64,000 bases of DNA from Xiphophorus maculatus (GCF_002775205.1 NC_036453.1:29489213-29553212), one strand, 5' to 3'. Shown: positions 24,971 through 37,742, counted from the stretch's first letter. Translations and numbers: made by a program. Notes: a model not told the origin generated them from the letters alone.

Positions 24971-27900
24971 ATGTCCACTGCTATGGCCAAGCGTGAATCT
25001 GGGAGCGCCAGCCCTGTGGTGCGTCAGATAGACAAGCAGTTCCTGGTTTGCAGCATCTGTTTGGATCACTACCACAACCCCAAGGTCCTGCCCTGTCTAC
25101 ACACTTTTTGCGAAAGGTAACCATTGGAATTTGTAAACGTTGTACAACCAAGCCTGAAATGTCAGTCTCTAAAAATTGTTGCTTTTAAAAAAAAAAGAAA
25201 GAAAAAAAAAGATGCAACACAGTTGTTGAACTGTAGCTTCTTCTGTGTTTGTGGTTCCTGCATCATATCCTGTTAACTGTGAAATTCTTGTTAGCACCAC
25301 ATCTAATTCAAATCCCTAAACACAAAACAACAGCTTAACATTGACTCCTCAGAGAGGCCTTCTTTAGTAATGGATAGTGTCATTTACCTTTTGTTTTTAA
25401 AGACACAATTACAAAAACTCAGTCTTTAATGTCTCATTAAGATGGAATGCATTCATTTTGTCTCTCTTCATAATAAAGCACCCTTTTAATTTTTACAGGA
25501 ACTGATGTATAATATCTCTGTTAATGTTGTATCATGTTACATACTTGTTAACTTTCTCCGTGTAGCTGTCTCCAGAATTACATTCCTCCAGAGTCTCTGA
25601 CACTCTCGTGTCCTGTGTGTCGACAAACATCCATCCTGCCTGAGAAAGGAGTGGGAGCTCTACAGAACAACTTCTTCATCACTAATCTCATGGAGGTCTG
25701 GTCCTACATTACATTTTATATCACAGAATCTGTCTATACCACAGATGTGTTTCTGTGTTTGATATGATGTAAAGCACTTTGAAATGCCTTGCTGCTGAAA
25801 TGTGCTATACAAATAAAATTTGATTGATTGATTGATGAGGCATTACACAATGCATATATACTGCAAAAATGCTAATCAGATACAAGCACACCTGTTATTT
25901 ATACATTGAAAATAAAAGACTAGAATAAATGAATAAAACCTGTATATGTATTGCCTGTGTGAGCTTTTTTTTTTTGAACTGCATTTAATTGGAAAGACAT
26001 TGTGAGAGGGAGGGAGGACATTCTTCCAGAATGAGGTCATTCTGAAGACTTAATCTCTGAAAGGTTTTTTTAAGAACATAGCTTTTGAGAATTTAATTAA
26101 CAGTGACTGGAAGTTTAAAAAGTAAATGTTTATGTCATGGATTAGGAACTCTTTAAGATGATTTAAACTGACTGTAAATACCATTGTGTAATTTCATAAC
26201 ACAATGTATTTAAAAGAAAGGGGTATTCACAGACGTAATTATTAAAAGCAACTTATAATGAGGATGGTAATGTGTTGTGTTAGGTCCTGCAGCGTGAGCC
26301 GGAGTGTTCACGGCCCGAGGCCTGCAGTGTGTTGGAGTCGGTCAGTGCTGCCGTAGCAGGGAAGCCTCTTTGTTGCCCAAACCATGAAGGAAAGGTAGGA
26401 AATCCTTCTCTGCTCGCTAAAAGGTCCTAAATTGTCTTATTTGGTGCTATAGATAAAGTGAAAGGAATGTGAAATATTGATATCTTGCAATGCTTACTAA
26501 GAGATAATGATTAAGTTTGGCTCCACCTGCAGGTGATGGAGTTCTACTGCGAGTCTTGTGAGACAGCCATGTGTTTGGACTGCACAGAGGGAGAGCACCG
26601 GGATCATATGACTGTTCCTCTGCGGGATGTAGTGGAGCAGCACAAAGCTGTGCTAAAAACACAGCTTGATGCCATTCACAGCAGGTCAGAACTTGATCTT
26701 TGATGGGGATTTTATCTTTTCCCTTCATGCAGTGATTTAAATTCTCAAGCATTTGTAAGATTATCTAGGATGATAATCTTACCGATTATCATCCTAGAAA
26801 GGAAATTTAACTTCACAATTTTACAAATATATTTTTAAGGTCAGCTGAAAATATCTTGATGAAAAACTTTGCTTTGGTTGTCTTGAAGACTCCCTCAGCT
26901 GACAGCAGCTGTTGAGCTGGTGAGTGAGATCTCGCGGCAGCTAAATGAAAGAAAAACTGAGGCAGTAGCAGAGATCAACAGTACGTTTGAAGAGCTGGAG
27001 CGGGTTCTGCATCACCGCAAGACAGCCCTCATCACAGACTTGGAGAACATCTGCAGCTCCAAGCAAAAGGTCCATTTCATACACTTTCACACATGCAGTT
27101 ATTGCTTTTTTTATGTTCTGGCTCTCTGGTCTTGTCAACCCATTTTCCACTTTTTTGAATGCAGGTCCTCCATGCCCAGCTTTCCTCTCTTCTCCAGGGG
27201 AAGGAACACATCCAGAGCAGCTGCAGCTTCACAGAGCAGGCTCTCAGCCATGGGAATGCAACTGAGGTGGACTCATAAAATATAATTTTCTGGCTACTCA
27301 TAAGCCAACTAATCAGGGAATCAACTATAATAGTGGACGTTGCATTTTTTTAAAGGAAAAAAATGGTTCATGTTTTGTAAGTGTAGGTTCTACTGGTTCA
27401 GAAGCAGATGAGTGAGCGGGTCACAGCTCTGGCCAGACACGACTTTCCAGAGAAGCCACATCAGAACGCACATCTAGACTGTCAGGTACTATCCGCTGTT
27501 TGCTATGATTCAAACTCAGCAATTTTAATCACCAGCAGCACCAACCGCTGTAACGCTTATGTGTTGATTAAGCAGCAGTTGTGTCCTCTAGGTAGAGACT
27601 GAAGGTTTGCGGCGCTCCATCCAGAACCTGGGCGTTCTCCTTACAACATCAGCCGTGGCACACACGTCTGTCGCCACAGGGGAGGGACTGAGACATGCAG
27701 CTACTGGGCAGCACCAAACCATTACTGTGACAACAAAAGACAAAGTACAGATTTTTTTTATTCTGAGGTTTTAGTGCACCTTTATCATTTGGAATGCTAC
27801 TTTCCTCTCTGGAAGTGTTTTATAGTGCCTTTTAAAGATATTTTACAGTGAAGTTTTATTATATTTTGTCATATTACAACCACAGATTCAATTGGGATTT

Positions 27901-30900
27901 TATAAAGCAAACCAACACAGCGCAGTGCTTGAAAGAAAAAGGATACATAGGTTTTAGTTTGTCTTGTCTGACCAGACATTCTGTTTGCCTTCTGCCACAC
28001 ATGACTTGCAGGATGTAAGACTTATGTTTACTTCTGTCAGCAGGAACTTCTTCACACTCTCCTAATAAACACCCCACTTAAGCTGTGGACCACTGTAGTT
28101 CCTAGAGTCTTTGAGCCTTTTTGTTGTTTTTTGATAAATGCTCTCTTTGTCCTGCCGGTCCGTTTAGGTGGATAGCCATATCTTAGTAACTTTGCAGTTG
28201 TCCCATACTCTTTCCATTTTCAGTTGATTGATTGACAGTGCTCTTTTAGATGTTCAGAGGTTCAGATGTTTTAACGACCAAACAGTGCCTTAAGAAGTTC
28301 CAAAAATGTATCCGTGAGCAGCTGTATTTATATTTCATAAAAGTTTTATACATTCTGGTACTCTGCTATTTAGCTGGATTCTATAGCCAACTAGATTTTG
28401 TTTGAGTGTCGGAGTAGAAATTGCTTAATGCAAGTGCTAAGCATATTTTCAAATTTGTACTTCTCAAACACTTTGAAAACTATGTATCCTTTTCCTTTGC
28501 TTGAACTCCAATGCACTTGAATCAAATAATTGACTCATTACTAGACCTTTGAAGAACTTAAGTCAGCCTTTTTGTTCTGGTATGCATGGATTAATCTGAA
28601 CATTGCAGAACAGTCAAGGAGTTGGAGACTGCTCAAATAGAATTAAGTTTGTGACAAAATGTGAGTTCTTTGGGGTTATGAATGTAAGGCACTGTACCAG
28701 ATCAAGTCTATTGCCACCAGATACATTTGCTTTTTCTTTTTAGCTATATATTAAAATTTTTTGTTACACTTTACATTTATATTTACACTAAAATTGTCTC
28801 TTTACAATATGTTCCATAGTAATTGTTGTCATTATTTATGACAGGATGGAGAGTTGGTGAGGACAGGAAATGCTGTTTTAAAGGGTGAGATATTGTCGGC
28901 TGACGGTAACAGAGCTGCAGACGTAGAAATAACGGACAACAAGAATGGAACGTATGAAGTGGGCTACACGTTGCGCTCCGAAGGAGAGTATTCATTCTGC
29001 CTGCTGCTGTACGGTCAGCCCATACGTGGCAGCCCATTCCGTCTGCGGGTGGTCAAACCGTCAGACGTGCCCCAGTCTCCGGATGATGTGAAAAGGAGGG
29101 TGAAGTCCCCGAGCGGGACAGGGGGCCACATCCGTCAGAAAGCGGTGCGACGGCCTTCCAGCATGTACAGCACCACCAAAAAAAAGGAGAACCCCATTGA
29201 GGACGAGCTCATCTACAGAGTTGGTAAGACAAACTTCAAGGAAATATTTCAAAACGTCTCCTGTTAAGTAGGTTAACAATTTATGAGTTATTTTTTCTTA
29301 TTGCATAACAGTTGCTTAGTAAATTCTTGAAACTGGTAGACAAAAATGTTTTCAACAAGCAGAATTTTCATACTTTTCTCTGTCAAAGCAGATGCAACAC
29401 AAAACTTGTTACATGCACTGTTTACATCCAAACTAATATAATATAACCCACAAAAACACACAATATATAATATAACCCACAAAAACTCACTTTGTCAGTG
29501 AGTTGCATTGCCTACCTTGAATGAGAGTTTAAAGTTTTAATTGCATAATAACATAATTCAAAACCGCTAATTGCCTGGTAGGCTGGGAAGCACTCAATAA
29601 TCTTTACTCAGAATTAGCAAGAACATGCTAGTATAGGTTGTCAAGGGTAATAAATCATACACAGTGAGAGTGTTAATAATAAACACAATTACTGACTTCC
29701 TAACTCTCCCGTTAGGTTCCCGGGGAAGGGAAAAGGGCGAGTTCACAAATCTGCAAGGAATCTCAGCCTCCAGCAACGGTAGAGTGGTGGTGGCTGACAG
29801 CAACAACCAGTGCATACAGGTGAGCCAGACACATAGAGGACAATGCATGTTTATGCAACTGTGTAGAACCACTATGGACGTAGAAAATACCACTGATGTT
29901 ATGTGCTAAACATGAGTTCTGCAAATGGCTGCAGGTATTTTCCAACGATGGGCAGTTTAAAATGCGCTTTGGGGTTAGAGGTCGTTCTCCAGGACAGCTG
30001 CAGAGACCGACAGGAGTCACTGTAGACATGAACGGAGACATTGTGGTGGCTGATTATGACAACAGATGGGTCAGCATCTTCTCCTCGGATGGCAAGTTCA
30101 AGGTACACATCATACACCGCCTTATCTTTGATCTAGGTCTCCGTAATGCCTTGTGAAAAAAACTAATTATTAATACTAATATTAGTTGTAGCAAATATTT
30201 GTGTCTGTGTCCACAAAATGTAAACTCAAAGTACATTATCTTGGTTGCTAAATGCCTACTTGAGGATTCTTTGGAGAGTTCACAGAAATTCAAATGGAGA
30301 AAGACCTTTGAGGTCCACTGGGTTCCAAAGCCTGAAAACACCCTTAATCATAGAACAGAGGAAGAGTGGCTATGACAGGGTCAGATGACTGTTTACTTAC
30401 CAACTTGCTGTTGTGCTTCAGGTTACGCCTACTCTTTGTCCTCTCTCTATTGGTGAGAGGATTGACTTTGGCTTCAGCAGATGTTCTGTCTGCCCAGAAA
30501 GGTTCCTCTGAGGAGGCTGAGGTACAATCCGGATGTTTTAGCAATTCCTCTCCTCAAATCAAAAAACAAATTTTAACCAACTGGAGAAAAACAACTTGAC
30601 AGATAAGATGGATTTTCTCTACCTCAGGTACATGAATGCAAAACAAAACAGAACTGGTGGGAATTAAAAAAATAGACAGTGAACAAGAATACAAAGTCAC
30701 CAAGAATAAAAACCCAATTGAATCTAACCAAGTTGATTCAGGATTGATTCTTTCAAGTAGGTCTGTTCATTGATGGTTCTATGTGTTTGCTTTGGTCAAC
30801 TCATAAATCTCCCTTAATCCAACTCTCTTCGTCTCCAAACTAGAGCTTTACTAAACACAGAGGGGTGCAGAACAGAACAAAGCCCTGTACAAAATACCCC

Positions 30901-33900
30901 TACAAATCCAACCAACAGGATTTTAGTTTGTTCAGTAATCCTTTTTGTCTTCTTCTACCACAGAATAAGATTGGTGCAGGCCGTCTCATGGGTCCCAAAG
31001 GAGTGGCCATGGATAAAAACGGACATATCATCACTGTGGATAACAAAGCCTGCTGTGTCTTCATCTTTCAGTCCAATGGAAAGCTGGTGACTAAGTTTGG
31101 AGGCAGAGGGACGTCTGATAGACAGTTTGCAGGTAAGGAGAGATGCTAAGTCTTCAGCACAGCTTTTTTGAACTCTGATAGATAGGATTTCAGACAATCT
31201 GTTGCAGAGAGTTTTCAACCTCAAATTTGTTCTATAAAGAGCTTTACGGGGTGTTTCTCATTCACCTAGTCACATAAATATCCAGTGGTTCCATAAAGTA
31301 GCTCCATAACACTTCTCTTTGTCTTTGTAAAGAAATGTATTTAATAAATATATTGTACTACATCTGCCATGAACTGGCAACTTGTCTAGGGCATACCTCG
31401 CTTCTCGCCTGATGACCACTGGAGAGGTCCTTGTGCTCCTGCAAGGATAAGTGTGTTCAGATGATGGATGGGTTATACTATATGGTTAAAAGGGGCAGGG
31501 AGTAGGATGAGATAACATGCAGAATTGACTTTTCTAAGCTTTATATCATGTTATAATGTCATCCCCTCATCACACACATACCTGGAATGTTGTTTTGGCC
31601 CATTTATAAATTTTGAGGAATCCTTGAATCTCTCATGGCTCTATTGGTGACATTTCCGATTTGTCGTCTATTTACCCAAAACGGCAGCAGCAATTACGAA
31701 AAACCTGGTAGACCTACGTGTCTGTTCAGCTGAGCGTATCATATTAACTACAGTGCTCCTAAGATCAGTTGTTAACAATCAGCGGACAGCATGGAGAAGC
31801 ATTGTTGGGAGGATGTGCTTAAGCTGTGTCAGAAAAGGTAGAAAGAAGGTTCTTAAAGAAACAAGCCAATTTCATGGCATCAGACACAACTATGATGCAA
31901 AGTCATTTTTTAAGTTGTTTATTTACCTGTTAATTTACTTCACCAAGCATGGTGAAGTAAATTAATGCTGCCAATGTGGTGTATGCATCCCACTATGCTG
32001 GTTGATGCATATTACATACACCAATTAGTTTATTGGAAACTCTTCGCCACCTTTTAATAGTCCGCGTTATGCCCAATTTTGCTAAATTGCTCAGTACATA
32101 TACATATGTATTTTTCCAATAGTTTACTATAGTTGAAATAAGAATTTCAATAATTTTGCATCTATTTGATGAAAAATAGAAACTATTTCTGTTTTTCATG
32201 AATAAAAGAAATACATCAATGACATATTTAAATGATTAAACATGAAATAAACTATTGATGCCTCCAAATTTTAATCAGTTGATGATTCTCTGTAGAAGTT
32301 TGCCACTTTGGGGATTCCCCATTTTATGGGACCTTTTAGTTGTGACCACACATGGCAAGGCTGAGGATCAAACCAAATCTATTTTAACTGGAAGAAAATT
32401 ACTCTGTAAAATTCTATATTTTAATCCACAATCGAGAAGCTAAATAATGACACTATATTTTTTGTTCTTCAGTTATTGGAATATGAAATGTTAAAGTTAT
32501 TTGTAACTTTAACATCTTGCTGACATTGCTTGGTTTGCAGCAGCAACAGAAAGCAACTCTACAGATTGCGCTCAAGTATTTACTTTCTCGCCTATCTTTA
32601 TTTCTGATGACGTGCTTGTTCTTTCTTTCTGTTCTTCCTTCTGTTCTTGATTCAGAAAAACTTGGCCCAAACTTTAATAAATCTGGCTCAGTTTTCAGTA
32701 AGTACTAAGTGTGGCCTTGCTGCGACCTTAATCCCACGGTGTCCTCTGTCTAACCCAATTCCCTGATCACGTGTCTGACTTCCAAAGAAGACAGATTGTT
32801 GATAAAGATGGATGAAGATATACGTACTTGTACAGAGATTGCTTGAAACTCAGCTACAATTTCATAAATAACAGAATCAACATGTTGTCATGTACATTGT
32901 GTGTGTTTTTTGTGTGACTATAAATAATTATTTGCAAAAATACAGTGCTATGAAAAAGTATTTGCCCCGTTAAAGGTTTTCTTAATTCTTGCTTTTTGTC
33001 ACGACTGAATGTGTTTTAATAATGGACAGATATTTTCAAATAATTTCTTTGAAATGTCATTTTTAATTTTCATTTTAAAATACTAATCAAATTAATGTCA
33101 CATAATGTGAAAATATAATAGCCAAATTGTTGATTCATTAATTAACTGTGACTCATTTTTATTTAATTTTCTTCAATTTCTCTAGTCACACTTTGGTCTG
33201 GTTGTTTGTCTGAACTTTAGAATCAACAAATAACTTAAAAATAACCTGTCTGAACACAAAGTAGGGCAAAATATCTCAGAAAGCAACAGATTTTGGCCTG
33301 ATCTTAGGCAATTCAAGAACAGATGAAAAGCAAGTGACTGACATCTGTCAGTCTGGAGAGGGTAGCAAAGTAATTTATAAGTCTTTAGTTTCCTAGAAAA
33401 CCTGAAACAGGAAGAAACCTTGGCCAGTCAACGAGAAGCACACCAATTGCACTTCAGAGACTTATTCATTCAGTCGCAGAATAACCAAAAGAAACATCTA
33501 TTGTCATCTAAAGGTGAAAACCACTGCCAACTACAATATCAGAAAACAGTGAACACAAAGACACATCTTATGTTTGACAGAATATAACTCTTTGTGAAGT
33601 GACAAATAAAAATACTTGTTGTAGAGTGTGTATCCTTTTACATCAGGCATAAATCTAACACATTTATGAAAACAATATCAGACGAGAGTTGATCAATATT
33701 CAGAAACAGGGAGGTAAGACTAATTGCCAGTTATTGTAAGACCTTAATGGTAGTTGTTGACGACAAAAGTGGCAACATGAGGTATTGATTTTATGAAGTG
33801 TTGCTATTTGAGATCTTTTAGCCTTCTTCATGTCAGACTGTTTATGGGATTTCGTCATTCTACATGTCAGGCAATAGTAAGGCCATGGTGTATGTAGTGG

Positions 33901-35824
33901 AACTGAAGTAAAAATATTTAATTAATTATTGAATTTATTATATAAAAATGAGGTCATCATTACTTGGTTGTAAATAATTGAAATTGGCATTTAAAACCCC
34001 TGCTTATTTACTCGTATCCTTCTTTCTGACTTTAAAATTTGATCTGAAACAATTAAGACATAAAAACAAAACCAGAAGAAATCTGTAATGGGCTGAATAT
34101 TTTTTTTTTTTTCACAGAACCGTGCAGATGATTTTTAGTGATCTCTGTTAATCAACAATCCTTCTGTGTTTTATGAAAAAACAAATGTTTGATTCTGAAA
34201 AACACCTAGATGGATGATCAAAGAACTCAAAAATAAATGCAGCTAACCCACGTTGCAATTTTTTTAAACCATCAGTACAATCACACATCTGTTAGCATGC
34301 ACTAACAATGCAAAATATGATTCAAACTGAAAAGTCTTGCTCCTTACTACTATTTTAGAAAAGTTTCTAAATTTAGAACAGGGCATAGAGACTGTCAGAA
34401 AAGTTTTTTTACACAAATATGAACAGCAACAACCTGATCAAACACGTTTGACCAGCCTAATAACTGTGACAGGATTTGTGCAAATAAAATGAATCTTTTT
34501 CCAAAACGTTTATGATTCTGTCTCTCTGTTCAGGTCCGCACTTTGTTGCAGTGAACAACAAGAATGAAATTATAGTGACAGATTTTCACAATCACTCTGT
34601 TAAGGTAAAAGAAATATGATCCCTGCAAGTCTTCATATTCAGAGAGTGTATCTGGTGGTATGAATTTATTACTACTTGTTGCAGGTGTACAGCGCAGATG
34701 GGGAGTTTCTGTTTAAATTTGGCTCTCATGGAGAAGGCAATGGCCAGTTCAACGCGCCCACTGGTGTGGCTGTAGATGCTAATGGAAACATCATTGTAGC
34801 CGACTGGGGTAACAGCAGAATACAGGTAATGTTCATTTTTGTTTTCATCATCATTAATATTGAGCTATCATAGTAATGAACTTAAATTCCAACTCTTTGG
34901 TATAATACCACACCTTAAAAAAGGTATTTGTACTCTGTGAGCTTTTTTTAAATATTTTGCCACATGGCAATGGTTGCAAGTATTTGCCCCAAGATTTCTT
35001 CTGTTTTGGCTTTTTGTCATACTTAAATGTTTAATATAATGAAAGAATGATATTTTGAAATGAAAGATAACCTGAGTAATAGCTATCAAAACCATTCATG
35101 ACATTTGTAGTATCTTCTCAACTTGACGACTGATTACATCTTGGTCACTTCCCAAATCTCGTGACAACAGATAGGAGTAGAAAAGTATGTAGACTGATAA
35201 ATCGAGCATTGAGCTGTTTGGCTGTCTCTTCACCACATCAGATTTGGGTCAGTGCTGGAATCTCTGCAGACACACCAATCCACCTATCGATCTCCTGTCC
35301 CATTTTTCTCTCATTTGTCAACAAGACCCTGAGACACTTAAACTCCTCCATTTGGGGCAGGACTTTGTCCTCGACCCAGAGAAGGCATTCTACCCTTTTC
35401 TGGCTCAAGACCATGATCTTGTATTTGGAAGTACCAATCTTCATCCAAGCTGCTTTACACTCAGCTGTGAGCTGCTGCTGTGATATTCAAATTAGTGTCA
35501 CAATCTGAAACAAAGATTTAAAAAAAACACAAACACAAGAAATGTGTAAAAAAAAAAAATATATATATATATATATATACATTTCCTGAAATGCTTTTTC
35601 AGAGCAATTTTTAATAGTTATTCCATTATTGGCAAAAAATTAAAAGGAAATATTTTGTTTTTGGTTTCTAGGTTTTTGATAGCACAGGGTCCTTCCTGTC
35701 CTACATTAACACCTCAGCAGACCCGCTCTATGGGCCCCAGGGCCTCGCTCTCACCTCAGATGGACATGTGGCAGTTGCCGACTCCGGGAATCACTGCTTC
35801 AAAGTTTACAGATATCTGCAGTAG
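24971..35824 (+). CDS. trim3: TRIM3, RING/B-box/filamin/NHL E3 ubiquitin ligase
   Basis: A complete class VII TRIM protein, a RING E3 ligase best known in neurons. Coding exons: 24971-25116, 25566-25695, 26284-26394, 26533-26684, 26889-27069, 27165-27266, 27387-27485, 27592-27744, 28845-29223, 29716-29819, 29935-30102, 30964-31132, 34534-34604, 34685-34825, 35672-35824; all phases agree and total 753 codons with stop (human TRIM3 about 744 residues). RING: C27, C30, C42, H44, C47, C50, C64, C67. B-box2: C123, H126, C135, C138, C143, C146, H151, H154. Then a coiled coil (about 155-260), a filamin-type domain (about 320-425) and NHL repeats from about 480 to the end (YRYLQ). MAKRE at the second [15 protein letters not shown] and [15 protein letters not shown] favour TRIM3 over TRIM2. 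TAA stands directly before the first ATG (24971); the second ATG (24983) matches the mammalian start, giving 748 residues. The a/b fish paralogue is undetermined. Confidence 0.95.
25770..25843 (+). repeat. L2-type SINE/LINE 3' tail in a trim3 intron
   Basis: 'gtaaagcactttgaaatgcc', 'gaaatgtgctatacaaataa' and a (TGAT)n end are the well-known shared 3' tail of fish L2-clade LINEs and their SINEs. It lies between coding exons 2 and 3. Confidence 0.75.
26764..26798. repeat. Perfect hairpin, 15-bp stem, in a trim3 intron
   Basis: TCTAGGATGATAATC (26764-26778) and its exact reverse complement (26784-26798) flank the loop TTACC. Placed 90 bases before coding exon 5. Confidence 0.8.
27850..28330 (-). 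mobile_element. Tc1/mariner-like remnant in a trim3 intron
   Basis: A terminal-repeat block (atattacaaccacagattca, tgggattttataaagcaaac) is followed by reverse-strand transposase text (gtccgtttaggtggatagcc, tcccatactctttccatttt). The rest of this intron (28331-28844) holds another terminal-repeat-like stretch near 28460-28500 and no exon. Confidence 0.6.
30964..31132 (+). other. trim3: trim3 coding exon 12 (NHL repeat)
   Basis: Encodes [20 protein letters not shown] onward, a blade of the NHL beta-propeller. It follows an 860-base intron without other exons and precedes the largest intron inside the coding part of the gene (31133-34533). Confidence 0.9.
31356..31476 (+). repeat. Retroelement tail fragment
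   Basis: 'actggcaacttgtctagggc', 'ctcgcttctcgcctgatgac' and a closing 'gatgatggatggg' match the common fish repeat tail ending in (GGAT)n. The companion upstream part of this family is seen at 16060-16260. Confidence 0.5.
31480..31885 (+). repeat. Interspersed repeat, copy B
   Basis: Same ordered blocks as 12181-12665, including 'aatccttgaatctctcatgg', 'tatttacccaaaacggcagc' and 'ttcttaaagaaacaagcc'. Diverged and non-coding. Confidence 0.5.
31931..31964. repeat. Perfect hairpin, 15-bp stem, in a trim3 intron
   Basis: TAATTTACTTCACCA (31931-31945), loop AGCA, then the exact reverse complement (31950-31964). Confidence 0.8.
32488..32515. repeat. Perfect hairpin, 12-bp stem, in a trim3 intron
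   Basis: ATGTTAAAGTTA and TAACTTTAACAT flank a 4-base loop (TTTG). Confidence 0.7.
32940..34120 (+). mobile_element. Full-length but decayed Tc1-like element in a trim3 intron
   Basis: Left end 'acagtgctatgaaaaagtat' and right end '…gggctgaatattttttttttttcacag' are imperfect inverted repeats. Inside are 'cttggccagtcaacgagaag' and 'catctaaaggtgaaaaccac', typical of a Tc1-family transposase region in plus orientation, and the right-end blocks shared with 22240-22575. About 1.2 kb with no usable frame. It fills much of the intron between coding exons 12 and 13. Confidence 0.6.
34900..35050. repeat. Tc1-like terminal-repeat fragment
   Basis: 'gcaagtatttgccccaagat' and 'ttcttctgttttggcttttt' resemble the terminal part of the element at 32940-34120. 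Confidence 0.35.
35160..35470 (-). mobile_element. Non-LTR retrotransposon reverse transcriptase fragment
   Basis: The minus strand encodes blocks like [20 protein letters not shown] and [20 protein letters not shown], close to the C-terminal part of a fish LINE reverse transcriptase ('VEEFKYLGVLFTSEG' type). 5'-truncated and decayed, in a trim3 intron, antisense to trim3. The LINE clade cannot be fixed from this. Confidence 0.65.
35549..35579. repeat. Poly-A and (TA)n simple repeat
   Basis: An A-run passes into about 11 TA units, just upstream of the last trim3 exon. Confidence 0.9.
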
Positions 35825-36649
35825 ACAAAGGAAAGGCATCAACCAATGCTGCTTGAATAAATTAATATTTCACATTACTAGCTGACATTAAGTTGCAATG
35901 TTCCTGCAGCCTGTTTGGGCAGATTAATTCCTTGTTCATTTCTTTTCAGTGAAGGGTAAAGAAATTGCAAAAATATTAATATTAAAAGAAGAGAAATAAG
36001 TTTGATTTCTGCCAGTATATCCACCTGGACTCAGTTTGCCAGACGTGGCATTTTATGATGAACCTAATTTCTAGATTAGATTCATGACTTTTCCAGCAAC
36101 CAGCAAGGCAAACATGCATGTACTATTTCCAACCATGTTTTCAGAGGAAGGTAGGCCTTTAACTCAGTACAGTTTGTAGTGAGGTTCTTCAAAAATGTTA
36201 GAAGCAGTCAAAATCTTACCTGCTGTAAGTTCACTTTCATGTGTTCTTTTTGTATTTGTCCCAGAGGCTGAGGCTAACATCCAGTCTAAAGGGTCCAAAA
36301 TCAATGAGGACTGAAAACAACTCCAGTTTCAAATGAGTTGAAGTTGATGCTAATGCTTATTTATGAATGCTTATTTATAAATCTTTAGAGAATAGGGTAA
36401 ATATTATTGCACTGGACATTTATTTTAATAGAAGGTGTTGGGAGATGTTGCAATACCATTAGATTTCCTGTGTGAAAGGACCAGGCTACATATAACATGC
36501 TTTATGTGCTATAAGGAAACATATAAAGCATGTCTGATCAGAACACTTAGGGTGAGAGTAACGCAGAGTTCAAAGCAAAGAAATTACTACTGTTTAAAAG
36601 TTTCCTCGCACCTTTTTTTCCCCACAACAACACATAAACAACCGGCTAA

Positions 36650-36880
36650 AAATAAAATGAAAACATTGCTGTTAGCCATAGCTGCAAGCGCTAAGTCTCA
36701 GCTAACATGCTAATCCAAACAATAAGCTAATGTTAGCATTTTATCAACAGACAGCATGTAAACTGACAACTTGTAACACAAAGTGTTAGCTGAAGTTACC
36801 TTAAATGGTGTTAAACCTTTTTAGTTGATGCTAGTGTACTAACATGCTAGAATATTACCCAACTTTAGCATGCCCTTTAC
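36650..36880. repeat. Dispersed GCTAACATGC-type motif cluster
   Basis: The motif occurs as 'gctaacatgctaat', 'gctaatgttagc', 'gatgctagtgtactaacatgctag' and 'tttagcatgcc' in about 230 bases. It looks like a degenerate palindromic minisatellite of a kind common in fish DNA. Confidence 0.5.
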
Positions 36881-37742
36881 TTCTTGTGTCCTGACAACAG
36901 CATCAATATTCTCTTTATTCCTTCATGTCAAATCTCCATGACCTTGTGGTATTATGAATTACTATGCTTCTTATTTTGGAGGCTTGCAACACTACCTCAA
37001 TATGGAAATATAAGGCAAAGGTTGTTCTATCCATATCCTGTTTAACAAATGTCAAAATCATATTCAACGGGCAAATGTACAAAAAACATTTAAATGACTT
37101 ATTAGAAACTCTGGTTTAGCATATATATTTTGGCCTTTGTCCATTTGTACCACAGGAAAATCACTGGGGAACCACCTCCATTGTCCGTTTCCTGTGTAAA
37201 TGATTTTCATCCTTTCATTTCAATAAAATCCAAGAATGCAAACGCAATAATGATCTAACTTTATAAAGCAGTGTTTGTATAAATCTGTATGTTTTAGTTT
37301 CAGCCTCTGTAAACAACAAATCAACAAAATGAAGAACATGAGCGTTTTCTGTTGCAGGGAAAATATTTATTGCTCGAAACTTTTTAATAGAACATCATTT
37401 CAAAATCTCAAGAGGTGCCATTTTGTCATTGAGCACCAAAAACCCTGCTGTTCCTGCCTTCCATTTTTTTTATCTGTATACAAAACAGAACATTTTGAAA
37501 TGTGTAGTTGTAGGTCAGTTCATCATTCTGAACTTTTTCATCCTGACAAGACCCACCAGTCATTAGTTGACCTTTATGCAAGTTATAGTTTATTCAATGA
37601 AGCATAACATCCCAACCAGCTCCACTTCCACAGGTAATTTCTTTTTCTGGTCTTGCTGTTGTAATAACCAAAATAGATTTCTAAAAATTGACCCCATGGC
37701 TTTTTGCACTTTTGTCTGTTAATATCAATAATTTACTGTAAT

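Noticed and set aside
26447..26752. 101-codon minus-strand ORF across a trim3 exon
   Set aside because: Antisense shadow of trim3 coding exon 4 and its introns.
35161..35508. 115-codon plus-strand ORF
   Set aside because: It is antisense to the LINE reverse-transcriptase fragment on the minus strand.
24971..35824. TRIM2 as the identity of the NHL gene
   Set aside because: The N-terminus MAKRE, the [12 protein letters not shown] linker and the [11 protein letters not shown] start of the NHL region match TRIM3 rather than TRIM2.
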